Positions 46,681-58,750 of a stretch of 64,000 bases of DNA are shown in pieces. The stretch comes from Sternotherus odoratus (Eukaryota; Chordata; Testudines; Kinosternidae). Within the stretch, counting starts at the first letter, position 1; every line of letters begins with the position of its first letter. Both the position numbers and the translations under genes were made by a program. The stretch lies in NCBI GenBank assembly GCA_032164245.1, contig JAVMKO010000001.1, positions 20,497,603-20,561,602 of the forward strand, read 5' to 3'. Under the pieces are notes generated by a model. It saw nothing but the letters and a program-made list of their open reading frames with translations, was not told where the DNA came from and made no database searches.

Positions 46681-47040
46681 TGCAGACCAATGTATTCATG
46701 ATGAATCTGAGTCAGATCCCAACTGCAAAAGGTAGATTTTTTTTTGGTGGTTCGGATTTTGTAATTTCCTTATTAGAGTATTACTTTTTTAAGACTTCTG
46801 AAGGTGCTCGACACCTCATCCCTCTCAGATTTTGGAAGGCACTTCAGATTCTTAAATCTTGGGTTTGGTTAGAAATCTCTCATTGGTACCTTCTTTGTGT
46901 TTTGTGAAATCTACAGTAAAAGTGTTCTTAAAATGAACACCATCTGAGACTGCTATAACTTGAAATATATGGCAAAATGTGAATAAAACAGAGCATAAAA
47001 TTCTCCCTCAAGGAGTTCAGTCACAAATTTAATTAATGCA

Positions 47041-47269
47041 TTATTTTTTAACGAGCATCATCAGCATGGAATGGTGGCCAAAACATGAAGGGCCATATGA
47101 CTGTTTAGCATATCTGGCACATAAATGCTTTGCAATGCTAGGTACAAAAGTGTCATACAAATGCCTGTTCTCACTTTCTGGTGACATTGTAAATAAGAAG
47201 AGGGCAGCATTTTCTCCTGTAAATGTAAACAAACTTGTTGGTCTTAGCAATTGTCTGAATAAGAAGTAG
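47041..47269 (+). pseudogene. hAT transposase C-terminal fragment (right arm)
   Basis: Reads SIISMEWWPKHEGPYDCL, then LFSLSGDIVNKKRAAFSPVN and VNKLVGLSNCLNKK before a stop. It extends further towards the C-terminus than the left-arm fragment. Inverse in orientation to 46471-46680. Confidence 0.75.
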
Positions 47270-47644
47270 GACTGACTGGACTTTAGGATCTGAAGTTGGA
47301 CATTGTTTTGTTTTTGAGTGCAGTCATGTAACAACAAAAATCTACATTTGTAAGTTACACTTTCACGACAAAGAGATTGCATTACGGTGCTTGTATGATG
47401 TGAATTAAAAAATACTATTTCTTTTGCTTATTTTTGCAATGCAAAAATTTGTAATAAAAATAATATACACAATTACAACACAGAATACAATGTATATGAA
47501 AATGTAGAAAATCATCCAAATTATTTAATATATTTCAATTGGTATTCTATTGTTTAACAGTGCAATTAAAACTGTGATGAATTGTGATTTTTTTTAATTA
47601 ATCACATGAATTAACTGCAATTAATCAACAGCCCTAATTAAAAC

Positions 47645-48290
47645 TTTACACTTACAGCAGAGTGCAGCAAGTTGAAAGGCAGAGAACTTCCAAGTTTATG
47701 AAAAAATTTCCCATTATAAATTGAGAAGAAGAGGTGGAATCTCAAATTTTCACAGACAATATGGTTTTTTAATTTAGGTTAATTTGCGATATTGTTTCAC
47801 ATTTTTATTTTTATTTTTTTGCTTTCAGCCTCTTTTTTGTTTACATTTTGTTTTACTCTAATTATTTTAAAAAAATCTTTTAAAAATGTTGAAACAGGAC
47901 ATTTTGATAATTTTCAAAACTTTTTTCCAAAAATCTTTGAGCTGAGAAATTTTCAGAACTGACCCTTTCCCATGAAAAGTTTCAGTTTTAACCAACTGGC
48001 ATTTTCCAAAGAAAAGGTGTTTTGTCGAAAAATTCCTGATCTGTTCTACTTCACAATTATTTCCACTATGACCTAGATTGTGCATCCCTCACTTGCACTG
48101 ATGAGCACTAACTCGTGTATTCTCATTCACTACAACAGGACTACTTGTGCAAGTAATTGTTTATTAAGCTGGAGTAAGGGTTGCACAATCCAACCATATG
48201 CAGGTAACCCACATGATGATGATCCCATGAAGTAAATAACAATTTTTCACAAAATGGACTCCATTTTCAATCATTACGCATTTTTTTCAG
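47645..48290. other. MAGI2 intron end
   Basis: AT-rich sequence with GAAAA/TTTTC-rich words (47860-48020) resembling a decayed short repeat. It ends in the acceptor TTTTTTTCAG at 48281-48290. Confidence 0.45.
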
Positions 48291-48412
48291 CCACATAAAT
48301 AGAAGAACACAATTTGAAAATCCTGTCCTAGAAGCAAAAAGGAAGCTACAGCAGCATAACATGCCCAACGCAGAACTTGGAACAAAGCCTATGCAGGCCC
48401 CAGGTTTCCGAG
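48291..48412 (+). CDS. MAGI2: MAGI2 exon: second half of the second WW domain plus linker
   Basis: Seen: acceptor TTTTTTTCAG, then an open 122-nt segment and donor GTACAG. The first base completes the Asp codon begun at 33686, and the translation continues HINRRTQFENPVLEAKRK. This supplies the third WW strand with the conserved ENP proline. A basic/Gln linker follows (KLQQHNMPNAELGTKPMQAPGFR). The exon ends in phase 1 (G), which matches both the candidate exon at 48746 and the PDZ exon at 49632. Known: in MAGI proteins this linker joins the WW pair to the next PDZ domain. Spacing from the next constitutive exon is only 1.2 kb, whereas the upstream intron is 14.6 kb and carries the Gmr1-like insertion. 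Confidence 0.93.
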
Positions 48413-48744
48413 GTACAGTACCTTGTCAGATTTAAGAAGAAAATAATTGTTATACTTTGCTGCTATTATGACAATAATTTAACATAGACTGGTTAAAATT
48501 GTATCTTCTGTGAATTAATATTAATTGGTGTTCAGTATGTTTCTAAGATAACCTATCTAGCAAACATCATTTAAATTGAAGCCTCAGACTCTGTTGACGT
48601 AGGAGTTTACAAGAACGCTGAATCTTAATAATGTAAAATGATTGAGCTTAGAAAGAAATGTATTAGCAAAAGTCAATAATGATAGATGAGTAAGTTTTGA
48701 CTAAAGTTATAGCCAAAGAATGAGGCTTGTTCTCCTTTGTAACA

Positions 48745-48748
48745 GTAG
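48745..48748 (+). promoter_or_regulatory. Tandem NAGNAG splice acceptor
   Basis: The bases CAGTAG at 48743-48748 offer two 3' splice sites three bases apart. Both keep the downstream frame; the upstream site adds one Val. Such tandem acceptors are known to give one-residue isoform differences. Which is used here cannot be told from sequence. Confidence 0.5.
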
Positions 48749-48874
48749 AAAGCGCCTCATCAACATTACCTAGGCCTAAACACGTTCACCCGCATCCTGC
48801 TCCTCAGAGGTCTCGCAGTGTGAATGACCTGTCTCAGTGTCGGCGGGACAATGCTGGAATGTACAGTCTGTATG
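48746..48874 (+). CDS. MAGI2: Candidate in-frame cassette exon of MAGI2
   Basis: Seen: an open 129-nt (43-codon) segment preceded by a TCTCCTTTGTAACAG acceptor and followed by donor GTATGT. Both borders are phase 1, so it can be included or skipped without shifting the frame between the exons at 48291 and 49632. The peptide is Pro/His/Ser-rich: SASSTLPRPKHVHPHPAP, then QRSRSVNDLSQCRRDN and GMYSLY. RSRSVNDLS resembles a basophilic-kinase or 14-3-3 type site. The acceptor reads CAGTAG, a tandem NAGNAG whose use would give Val-Glu-Ser or Glu-Ser at the junction. Inference: an alternatively spliced linker exon between WW2 and PDZ. I do not recall it in the main mammalian isoform, so it may be lineage-restricted or simply under-annotated. 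Codon-like composition in AT-rich intron DNA supports real coding use. Confidence 0.68.
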
Positions 48875-50555
<1,681 letters not shown>

Positions 50556-50840
50556 CCATGAGGATTCCGTGTATGTAGACACAGAGACCACGGACTCAGA
50601 CTCCATTTCTTTTCTGGAGGAAGGACTATATTGTAAAATAGTCAAATTAAGGTTGATTCTGCTTATCTGGGTAAAGACTATGTAACCCTTCTGCCAGGTG
50701 GAGCCAACAGCAACAGGGCTGGGTTCAATATCTAGAGGTTCCTTTCCATCAGTACAACACAGAACTAGCACAAGTTCCCATCCAGTAACCTGGGAAAATT
50801 ACACAGCTGGTCGCCTCTGAGAGGCAATACTACCTCATCT
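50556..50840. repeat. Repeat-like sequence upstream of the minisatellite
   Basis: CCCTTCTGCCAGGTGGAGCC, AACAGCAACAGGGCTGGGTT and TTCCTTTCCATCAGTACAAC look like part of a retroelement terminal region known to me from turtles, but the class is uncertain. I found no Harbinger left terminus here. Confidence 0.35.
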
Positions 50841-50844
50841 GTGG

Positions 50845-51165
50845 GCGGCAGGGCTGCCATTTCCCCTGCCGCTGCAGGCGGCAGGGCTGCCGGGTCCCCT
50901 GCCGCTGTCCTGGGTCCCCGCCGCTGCGGGCAGGGCTGCCAGGTCCCCTGCCGCTGTGGGTGGCAGGGCTGCCGGGTCCCCAGCCGCTGTGGGCGGCAGG
51001 GCTGCCATTTCCCCTGCCGCTGTGAGCGGCAGGGCTGCCGGGTCCCCTGCCGCTGCAGGCGGCAGGGCTGCCGGGTCCCCAGACGCTGTGGGCGGCAGGG
51101 TTGCCGGGTCCCCTGCCCCTATCCCGGGTCCCCGCCGCTGTGGGCAGGGCTGCGGGCGGGCTGCC
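50845..51165. repeat. 33-bp GC-rich minisatellite
   Basis: About nine or ten units of the type GGCGGCAGGGCTGCCGGGTC plus CCCTGCCGCTGTG, with CATTTC or CAG variants. In the frame that continues into 51166-51438 each unit reads GGRAAGSPAAV. One unit is disrupted near 50908-50925 and another near 51115-51150. Confidence 0.75.
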
Positions 51166-51438
51166 GGGTCCCCCACCCTCAACCAATTGCCCCCTACCCA
51201 GTGGCATCCTGGCCCTATGGCCCCTCCAGGCCAGTATCAGCAGCTGGCTGCTTATTACTACCCACAGCTGCCTCCAACCCCCATCCCTTCACCGACCACA
51301 CCACAGATCCAGCACCCTTACCCACTGAACCAGACCCCTATTAACAGGCAGGGCCGCAGTCCCCAGAATGGGTTGGCAGAGTACACTACTTCAGAGGGCA
51401 GTGGAGATTATGGGTCTAGGACATACACCACTATGTAG
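50956..51438 (+). pseudogene. Harbinger-linked accessory ORF, C-terminal part
   Basis: The frame is open through the minisatellite and continues LNQLPPTQWHPGPMAPPGQY, then QQLAAYYYPQLPPTPIPSP and a Ser/Tyr-rich end, GSGDYGSRTYTTM, with a stop at 51436-51438. No in-frame ATG is visible; the track of repeats simply runs upstream. AATAAA signals follow at 51645-51650 and 51663-51668. It faces the transposase at 51908-53033 head-on. Known: PIF/Harbinger elements usually carry a second gene for a Myb/SANT-like protein needed with the transposase. Inference: this is the Pro/Tyr-rich tail of that gene, with its DNA-binding part replaced or hidden by the minisatellite. No Myb motif is seen, so this is tentative. 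Confidence 0.45.
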
Positions 51439-51644
51439 ATGTCCCCTTTCTAACCCCAAGTTCACACTCCTTGCACCCTCGAACACATTTCACACCCTTC
51501 CCCCCAAAACTAGTTTCACACCCCTTGCACTCTAAAACACAGATCACACCCTTCCCCCAAAAAAACCAGTTGCACACCCCGTCTTTGCCCACAACAAAGT
51601 TCATTATTTTTGAACCATGATGTCAGATTATGAGAAAGGTGTTC

Positions 51645-51682
51645 AATAAATGAATTCTTTTTAATAAATGGGTTTCTTTATT
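51645..51682. terminator. Shared bidirectional polyadenylation region
   Basis: AATAAA occurs on the + strand at 51645-51650 and 51663-51668. On the - strand it is at the inverse TTTATT, 51677-51682. The two convergent Harbinger genes would end transcripts within this 40-bp block. Confidence 0.6.
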
Positions 51683-51907
51683 TGGTGCACACATGTGTGT
51701 AGTAGGTACATAAAGTCTACCACCTCATCCGATTAATAGACTGCTATCCCACAACCTCCCTCCCAAACTCCCTCCCTCCCTCTGCAACTGCCATTAGAAC
51801 TCGCTTTCAGCCATAAAATGCTCCCTTAAGGCTTCCCTGATCCTTGTACCCTCGCGTTGGGCCTCCCTAATAGGCCTGCTCTCTGGCTGTGCATAGTTGG
51901 CCTCCAG
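51683..51907 (-). other. 3' untranslated part of the transposase gene
   Basis: Lies between the transposase stop at 51908 and its predicted poly(A) signal. No other feature is seen; CCTCCCTCC-rich at 51755-51785. Confidence 0.45.
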
Positions 51908-53033
51908 TCACTGAACCTCTGAGGTCCATGCCACCGTAAAGGCTTCACCCTTCCGCTCACAGAGATTGTGTAGGGCACAGCACGCGGAAATAACCGCGGG
52001 TATACTTCCCTCTGCCATGTCCATCTTGCCATAAAGGCAACGCCATCTGGCTTTCAGACGCCCAAAGGCTCTTTCCACAGTCATTCGACAGCGGCTCAGG
52101 CGGTAGTTGAACCTTTCCTGGCTGCTGTCCAGGCTCCCCGTGTACGGTTTCATGAGCCAGGGCATTAGAGGGTAAGCGGGGTCGCCAAGAATCACAATGG
52201 GCATTTCCACTTCCCCCACGGAGATCCTCTTGTCTGGGAAAAATGTGCCTTCCTCCAGCTTCCCGAACAGGCAGCTGTTGCGGAAGATGCGTGCGTCCCG
52301 ACCAGCCTGCATTAATGTCAGTGAACCGCCCACGGTGATCGACAAGTGCCTGAAGAACCATAGAGAAGTACCCCTTTCGGTTAATGTACTGGTCAGCTAG
52401 GTGTTGGGGGGCGATAATAGGAATATGGGTCCCATTGATCGCCCCACCACAGTTAGGGAACCCCATCTGCTCAAACCCAGCCACAATCTCACGTATGTCT
52501 CCAAGGGTCACGATTTTTCGTAGCAGAAGGCGATTAATGGCCTTGCACACTTCCATCAGCACGACTCCAACGGTAGACTTCCCCACCCCAAAGTGGTTGC
52601 CAACAGATCGGTAGTTCTCTGGGGTGGCCAGCTTCCAGAGTGCTATAGCCATCCGCTTCTCCACTGGGATGGCAGGTCTCAGTCTGGTGTCCTGGCACTG
52701 CAGGACAGGGGCAAGTTCTTCACACAGTCCCATGAAAGTGGCTTTTCTCATGCGAAAGTTTTGCAGCCACTGCTCATCGTCCCACACCTGCAACACGATG
52801 CGATCCCACCAGTCAGTGCTCGTTTCCCGTGCCCAGAAGCGGCGTTCCACGGTTGTGAGCATGTCAGTTAAAGCAATGAGCACTGTACTGTCCAATTTCT
52901 TCCTTGGCTCTATTTTGAGATCGTCTTCGGATTCATCACTACTTTCCGTTTGGCTTTCAAGAATAAACTGTGCCATGCAGACAGTTGTGCTGGCAACACT
53001 CGCCAGCATGGTCTGCAGCAGTTCTCGATCCAT
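51908..53033 (-). pseudogene. PIF/Harbinger transposase, frameshifted and catalytically altered
   Basis: Starts MDRELLQTMLASVAS. A DDE_Tnp_4/Harbinger-type protein of about 375 residues read in two frames. Frame one covers 53033 to about 52297: an acidic N-terminus, WDRIVLQVWDDEQWLQNFRM, a helix-turn-helix-like RSVGNHFGVGKSTVGVVLME (142-161) and FPNCGGAINGTHIPIIAP. Frame two covers about 52297 to 51908: DARIFRNSCLFGKLEEGTFF, then ILGDPAYPLMPWLMKPYTG and MTVERAFGRLKARWRCLYG. Known: the catalytic triad lies in GA(I/V)DGTHI, GD..YP and (V/I)ERAFG. Here the first Asp is Asn (codon 52434-52436), while the second Asp (52183) and Glu (52075) remain. The frame change plus the Asn make it non-functional. 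It is related to HARBI1, but the breaks exclude a domesticated gene. Confidence 0.85.
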
Positions 53034-53289
53034 TTCAGCAGAGGGGAAACGGGCAGTGGAGCCTAGAGAAATGCTGGAACACTTCAGAAACAGCGCAGGA
53101 GTTGGCCGGAAAATAAAGGGAGTGCTGGGATATAAAAGAAAGCATCACGGGAGTTTGAACCAGATGTAGAATGGTCACAATAAACGCCCCCTTCCCCACA
53201 AGGCACTGTGCCAGATTTCAGAAGAGGTGCTCTGTGAGATACCTGTCCTATTGCGGTACTCTCAGTACCGCCAGAAGCACTGATAATTT

Positions 53290-53411
53290 GTTCACTCTTT
53301 GGCACTAGAGGGCTTCAATATGCAGACCCTCTAGCGCAACACCTGTAGCGCTAAATAGGGAAGCGCTATAAACTACAGCGCTACACCCTGTAGTCTAATC
53401 ATACCCTCAGT
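53290..53411. repeat. Probable right terminal region of the Harbinger element
   Basis: Subterminal AGCGCT words (ACCTGTAGCGCTAAATAGGG, AAGCGCTATAAACTACAGCG, CTACACCCTGTAGT) end in CTAATCATACCCTC. The inverse, GAGGGTATGATTAGACTAC, resembles the GGGTATGTCTACACTAC terminus of PIF/Harbinger elements. No left counterpart was found, so the element may be truncated or rearranged on the left. Confidence 0.45.
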
Positions 53412-56268
53412 GATGGTTAGCTCTTAGCAGGCAGAAACACAGTCCCACCGCAACTGATCTCAGCTCTGATAGAGCATTTAAAATAACAAAGAAGCTCCTA
53501 ATGAAGCCTATTTAGCTTTCTTTGAACAGTGGGGAAACAGGTTAAACCAGTCTATGGAGGACTCTTGTGGGAGAATCTACACATCCTCGCTGGGACACCT
53601 GTCCTTACCCCTCTTACTTTCATAGGGTTCTGGCATTCAAGCCCCTGGCTTAACGGGGTTCTTTCAGCGAGGTCCTGCTTTCCTGTATTCATACAATAAT
53701 GGCAACAGCATTTCAGTACTCCTGCATTCAGTACTAAAGTGATTTGTAACACAACACCAGCCAAAGTTGATTATTTGAGCATCACACCACTCTAACTGCT
53801 GGATAGCTAAGCAGAGTCGGTGTGTTCATGTAAATACGGTTTGCTCTAGAAGTCTCTCCCCCTCTCAGCTAGCTGTCAGGGAAGAATTCAGACCCTGCTT
53901 GCATGTACTTTTAGTAAAGGCTTACAAGATCATCTCAGATCCATATATGGAGAGAATCCTTCTGTGTGCCTTTCCTCCTCCTCCATCGATGGTGGGGTCA
54001 GCTTCCTCCATGTCCTGCAGAGGGTGTTCCCTAGGCCTAGGATCTGTGTTGAGGTAGGGGCTGGAGACTGGTCAGGCTGAAGGCAGACTGATGGACACAC
54101 ACGTCATTTTCCCTCCATCCTGACAAGAGATTTTAAAGAAGAGATAATAAAACCTGGGGCTATATTATCTTTGCAGAGGCTCCCAACTGAAACCAGAGTC
54201 ATAGGGGTAGCCTAATCTATAATAGGTAAAAGCCCCATCTGCACATTTATGGAGAACATGTGGGGATCCTTGCATTTTTACTCCCTCAATTCTCATTTCT
54301 GCAGATTTTTGTAGGGGAGGGAATAACCTGGATGATAACATGTCAAGATATACCACCTGGAACTAATGCTGGTGCTGTAAGGCCAAATAAACTTCTGTAA
54401 GACCATGCAAGTAGGAATTGTGGAGGTTCTGAATTTTACTGTTTTTTAAATGTCCTTCTTGCACATGCCATCAAAACGGTTTGATGCCAAGTAAAGAGTG
54501 GCAGCAGCAGCTATAACAAAAAATAAAATATAGATAAAATCTTGTAACTGTTCTATCAGCTTGAACTTTAGTCGCATTGTTGATGTCAACCTCAAAATGC
54601 AATTTGGGACACAAGGTTAAAAGTCAAGAGGCTTAATTAGTAGAAGAAATGGTGCAACAGAGACTTGCTCAGAAGAGACTAATGAAACCTGTTAACAGTA
54701 AAACCAATTAAGTGCCTTGATCTTCATGTTGCCTAATTTGCAGCAGAGGGTTTTATTACTTTTATTAAGAACTCATATTTCCTATGAAATAATCTGAGTG
54801 GAATGCTTGAGTGTCTTTTCAACTAAACTAGAGCCAGATACTGAAACTGCATGATTGATCCATTGCAACATTGATGGTTGTTATCGTGGTCATTTATTGA
54901 GAGGCAAGGTGGGTGAGGTAATACATTTCAGTGGACAAACTTACACAGAACTCTTTTTCAGGTCTGGAAAATGTACTTAGAATGTTACTGCTAAATACAA
55001 GGTGAAACAGATTGTCTAGCATAGACAACACATTTAGTTAACACATTTATTCAGATGGGTATTTATGAAGAATTTTTTAAAATTTAGATTAAAATAATAC
55101 TGAAGATTTTATTGAAAACCACAAATGCAAGAAAATTAAGAATTAAAGGTGTGAGAGAATTTCAAAACACAGAATTATTATTGCAATTCCCCTGATATGT
55201 GTATGAATTAAAGTACATATTGAGCTAAATTCTGCCCTTAGTTGACTCCCCGCAGTTCCCTGAATATCAAGTTATCACCTGAGTAAAATAAACCAAGAGT
55301 TTCACTTAATGAATTTTGCCTCACACAACATCCCTGTGAGGTAGGGATGTGTTGTTATTTTCATATTATAAATGGGTAAACTGAGAACCTGGGATATTTA
55401 AAAACATAAGGTTTATAAAACAGGTCTGTAGCAAATAACCCAGATTTCATCATCCCACTCCTTTGCATGTTTCCTAAATTGTGCTGCCTGTACCTCAGAC
55501 GCCCATTTCACAGTCTGCTCACCTTCAGATATGTTGCACTTCACGTTCTACCAAATAGTCCTTCTTGGAGCCATTTCAGAGAATAGATTGTTCGCTTACC
55601 TATTATTTTAAATTGTCCTGTGTTTCTATTCCATTATGGGACATAAATCTACTTTGTAAGTTAAATAAGTATTGCTGGATGAAGAATAAGGCTTTTTATA
55701 TAAATGTACTTTTCTTGTGTGTTTCTAAAAAATAGCACCTCCTATGATATGCTTTTCTTGCCTCTTGTGTCACAGTAATAACTGTGCTTATCTCAAGGGG
55801 ACCACTATTATTACTGTCTATACAAAATCAGGATTCTTGTGAAATTGAAGATTTGCAATTGCTGCAGCAATTTGCAGTAGGTGCTGGGTCTTTATTGTTT
55901 TGGGATGAAATACACTCTAGCAAGGAAGCCCATGTAAGGCCTCCCTGCTGCTGAAGTTTGACATTTTCCCTCCATGATGACGACTGTAGGCTGGCAGTGA
56001 AAGATGGACAACTATGCAAATTCAGTGCCAACTGAATAAACAAAACTATGGTCTAAGGATGTTATGTCAGGCCAGTGGTTGGATTAGTGGCCATGGAAAC
56101 ACACGCCTGTCCTTCCCCACAAAAACCCTGCCTACATGTTTACTAAAGACCAAAACTCAGGATTTATGAGATAAAAGGAAAAATTAATTATTTTATGATT
56201 TTACCTGCCTTACGACCTTTAATACATACTGTTGCCAACTCTCACAATTTTATTATGAGTATCTAGTT
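53412..56268. other. Intron, no recognisable gene
   Basis: About 2.9 kb, AT-rich. No coding, RNA or clear repeat signal was supported. Confidence 0.4.
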
Positions 56269-56715
56269 CAGGGGTAGCCAACCTGCACCTGAGAAGGAAC
56301 CAGAATTTACAAATGTCCATTGCCAAAGTGCCACACTAACATGTCAGCAGCCTCCCGTCAACTCCCTCCTCCTGCCCCCAGTGTGTCCTACTCACCAGCA
56401 GCACCACCGATCAGCACCTTACCCTCCATCCCTGCACCTCCTGCACACCATGATCAGCTATTTTGTGGTGTGCACGAGGCTCAGGGGGTGGGGTGGAGGA
56501 GCAAGGGCACAGCAGACTCAGGGAAAGGGGCAGGGGTCTTGGAAGAAGGAGTGGAGTGGGGCCAGGGCCTGGGGCAGAGCAGCGAGCATCCTGTAGCACA
56601 TTGGAAACTTGGCACCTCTGTCTCCAGCCCCAGAGTTGGTGCCTATTCAAGGAGCCGCATATTAACCTCTGAAGAGCTGCATGTGGCTCTGGAGCCACAG
56701 GTTGGCCACCCCCTG
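56269..56715. mobile_element. hAT-type MITE, inverted relative to 32982-33385
   Basis: Begins CAGGGGTAGCCAACCTG and ends (inverse) CAGGGGGTGGCCAACCTGTG. The right half, AGAGCTGCATGTGGCTCTGG, is the inverse of the left half of 32982-33385. The flanks ATCTAGTT and CACTAGGT share only five of eight positions, so the target duplication is decayed. Confidence 0.75.
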
Positions 56716-56968
56716 CACTAGGTATTTGGCTCCTGGAGTCAAGTGATTACTTGAGAATCTCAGCATTCCCTTAAAGAAGTGAGTTTCTAGCCCTCTTGTT
56801 TGCAGAGAACTGCTTGAAAATGTGACCAGAATGCACCCTAAAGGCTCAATAACCAGAAAGTAAACAAAGAGAATATCAAATTTAGTTTTAAAAATCTCAT
56901 TTTTTGTAGCCAATCTCTTTATTTTTCAGGCCCTGCCTCATGACTTTGAATGCTTGTGGTTGGCAATA

Positions 56969-57314
56969 CAGTAAACCCTCGATTTAACGGACCTCGATTT
57001 AACGGACTTCGGATGCAACGGACAAAATTTCTGAGCAAGTCTGATGCATTCCTGATCCATTTCTGGCGGGCTGGCTGCCGGCTCCCGGCTGCCGCCCGGG
57101 TCCAGGCAGCGGGCGGGCTGGCTGCCAGCTCCCGGCTGCCGCCCGGGTCCAGGCAGCGGGCAGGCTGGCTGCCGGCTCCCGGCTGCCGCCCCGACCCTGT
57201 GGCAGGCGGGCTGCTGCTCCGACAGCTCTTTTTTTATTATTATTAAATAACGGACTTTTTGATTTAATGGACACCCCCTCGCCCGAATTAGTCCGTTAAA
57301 TGGAGGTTTTACTG
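56969..57314. mobile_element. Tc1/mariner (Tigger/pogo-like) MITE, copy 2, expanded
   Basis: Ends CAGTAAACCCTCGATTTAAC and (inverse) CAGTAAAACCTCCATTTAAC, with TA on both sides (56967-56968 and 57315-57316). It is the inverse of 26627-26916. The interior unit GGCTGGCTGCCGGCTCCCGG plus CTGCCGCCCGGGTCCAGGCA occurs in extra tandem copies here (57069-57190), which explains the 346 bp against 290 bp. Confidence 0.87.
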
Positions 57315-57316
57315 TA

Positions 57317-58149
57317 CTGCAAAAAAGTTATGTGAGAAATTATTACATATAATGTTAATAAAGCCATGTATACTACGACGAAGATCTTATCTTGTTCACT
57401 TTCATTTTTTTAAAGTATGCTGTTCATTAAACTTTGCATGTGACCAGATATTAGTAATATGACCTAAGGGAGAAGATGCACTTTACTTGAACTTTGTAGT
57501 CTTTGTGTTCATCTCTCTTAAATTAATTTTTCTTTATACTTCTCAATGTTTCTATTGCCTTCATACAATGTGAGCTCTCTCCAGTGGCAAAAATAATACC
57601 TGTAAATTCCCAATGAGTTAACCAAGACTCTGGATAAAGTGTCTGCTTTTATTTCAAAATTATTGAATTCAAATCCTCATGTGGTTTCTGTTTTATTACA
57701 TTTTCTTCATACTTTTTTTATTTTCTCAGTACCAAGAAGATTGCTACATCTTGTGCATTTTGTGAAAACCAGGCCAGAGATAAACCTGAGTTGCAAAACT
57801 TGGATCTGGATTTAAAATATCACACAGTTTGTGATTGTCCAGATGTGAGGTTTTGGACCTGTGTGTCACAGAGATATGGGCCACACATGTTGTTTGGATC
57901 TAGATTAGCGTCTAAAAATCATTCCCCAGGGTTTTGTTTGGGACCCATCTCTAGAGACAATAAGTTACTAGTGGGGGTGGGGAGCAAAATAAAACATCTA
58001 TTATTAACCCTTCACATTACCTGTTTAAGGTACAGCTAGCCAACCCTGGGCTGAATACTCAAAAGGAGTTAGGCTCCTAACTTTTATTGATTTTGATTAT
58101 TTAGGCCCCCGTGACTAAATCCCCAAATATTACCAAGAGTAAATTTGTG
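57317..58149. other. Intron, no recognisable gene
   Basis: AT-rich. 57775-57960 has GATCTGGATTT and CACACATGTTGTTTGGATCT words suggesting an old repeat, without definable ends. Confidence 0.35.
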
Positions 58150-58750
58150 TCATGATCCATGGGTTTCAATCCCGGGTCCACAGGATTCATGGGAATGGCC
58201 ACACTCCAACCCTCCTCCAGCAGCCAGCTGACAATTGCTTACCTGGGATTTACAAAGCCAGGCCCAGTGTGAGGCTCTGCCCTGAGGTCTGATTGGTGGA
58301 GTAGGAGAGTGATTGATTGGCTTGCGGCCCTGCTTAAGCCAGCAGCAGGAACAGGAAGCTATCTGAACAACTGGGCTCCACCCTGCTCTGGACTGTGTAT
58401 TTATGGATTGCCTTGTGCTTCTCACTCCCATGGAGTAATTTCTTGGCATGCCTATCCAGCATGACTCCTGAAATTGGACTTGTGATTCTGATCTCTACAG
58501 ACCAGATCTGTCTCTTGCCTCTGACCCCTTGGAATCATGACTCAGCCAACTCTTGACTGCTGTCTCATGACTGTGGACTCTGTCTCTGACTACTAGGTCT
58601 GACTGCCAACCACCTGGCTGTGACTGTGTTTGTGTTTTTATATCTACATGCTTTCTTTCTCTGTTCTGTGTCTCTGCCTTTCTCCTTGGGTGAAATCCTA
58701 ACCTGTTGAAGTCAGAGTTTTGCCATGGACTTCAGTGGAGCCAGAAATGT
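58150..58750 (+). repeat. LTR-like repeat
   Basis: Mixed-GC block with CTGATTGGTGGAGTAGGAGA, GCGGCCCTGCTTAAGCCAGC and later repeated TGACT/CTCTGACC words (58480-58630). This resembles LTR sequence of reptile retroelements. No partner LTR or target duplication was found. Confidence 0.35.

Larger units (their letters stand above)
45864..47636. mobile_element. Complete foldback hAT element with nested MITE
   Basis: Starts TAGGGCTATCAAGG and ends (inverse) TAGGGCTGTTGATTAATTGC. The flanks are ATTGAAAC (45856-45863) and ATTAAAAC (47637-47644), an 8-bp duplication with one change. Two hAT C-terminal fragments point away from each other: minus strand 46471-46680 and plus strand 47041-47269. The arrangement equals that at 1-1410, so this is an established foldback family, not a chance join. 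A 174-bp MITE interrupts the left arm at 46010. Confidence 0.75.

Noticed and set aside
51908..53033. A domesticated HARBI1-like host gene
   Set aside because: Frame change near 52297 and loss of the first catalytic Asp; it is flanked by transposon-type accessory ORF and subterminal repeats.
57720..57800. Exon-like acceptor (TTTCTCAG) considered as the next MAGI2 exon
   Set aside because: The sequence after it does not continue the PDZ domain (DVIV-type strand expected) in any frame.
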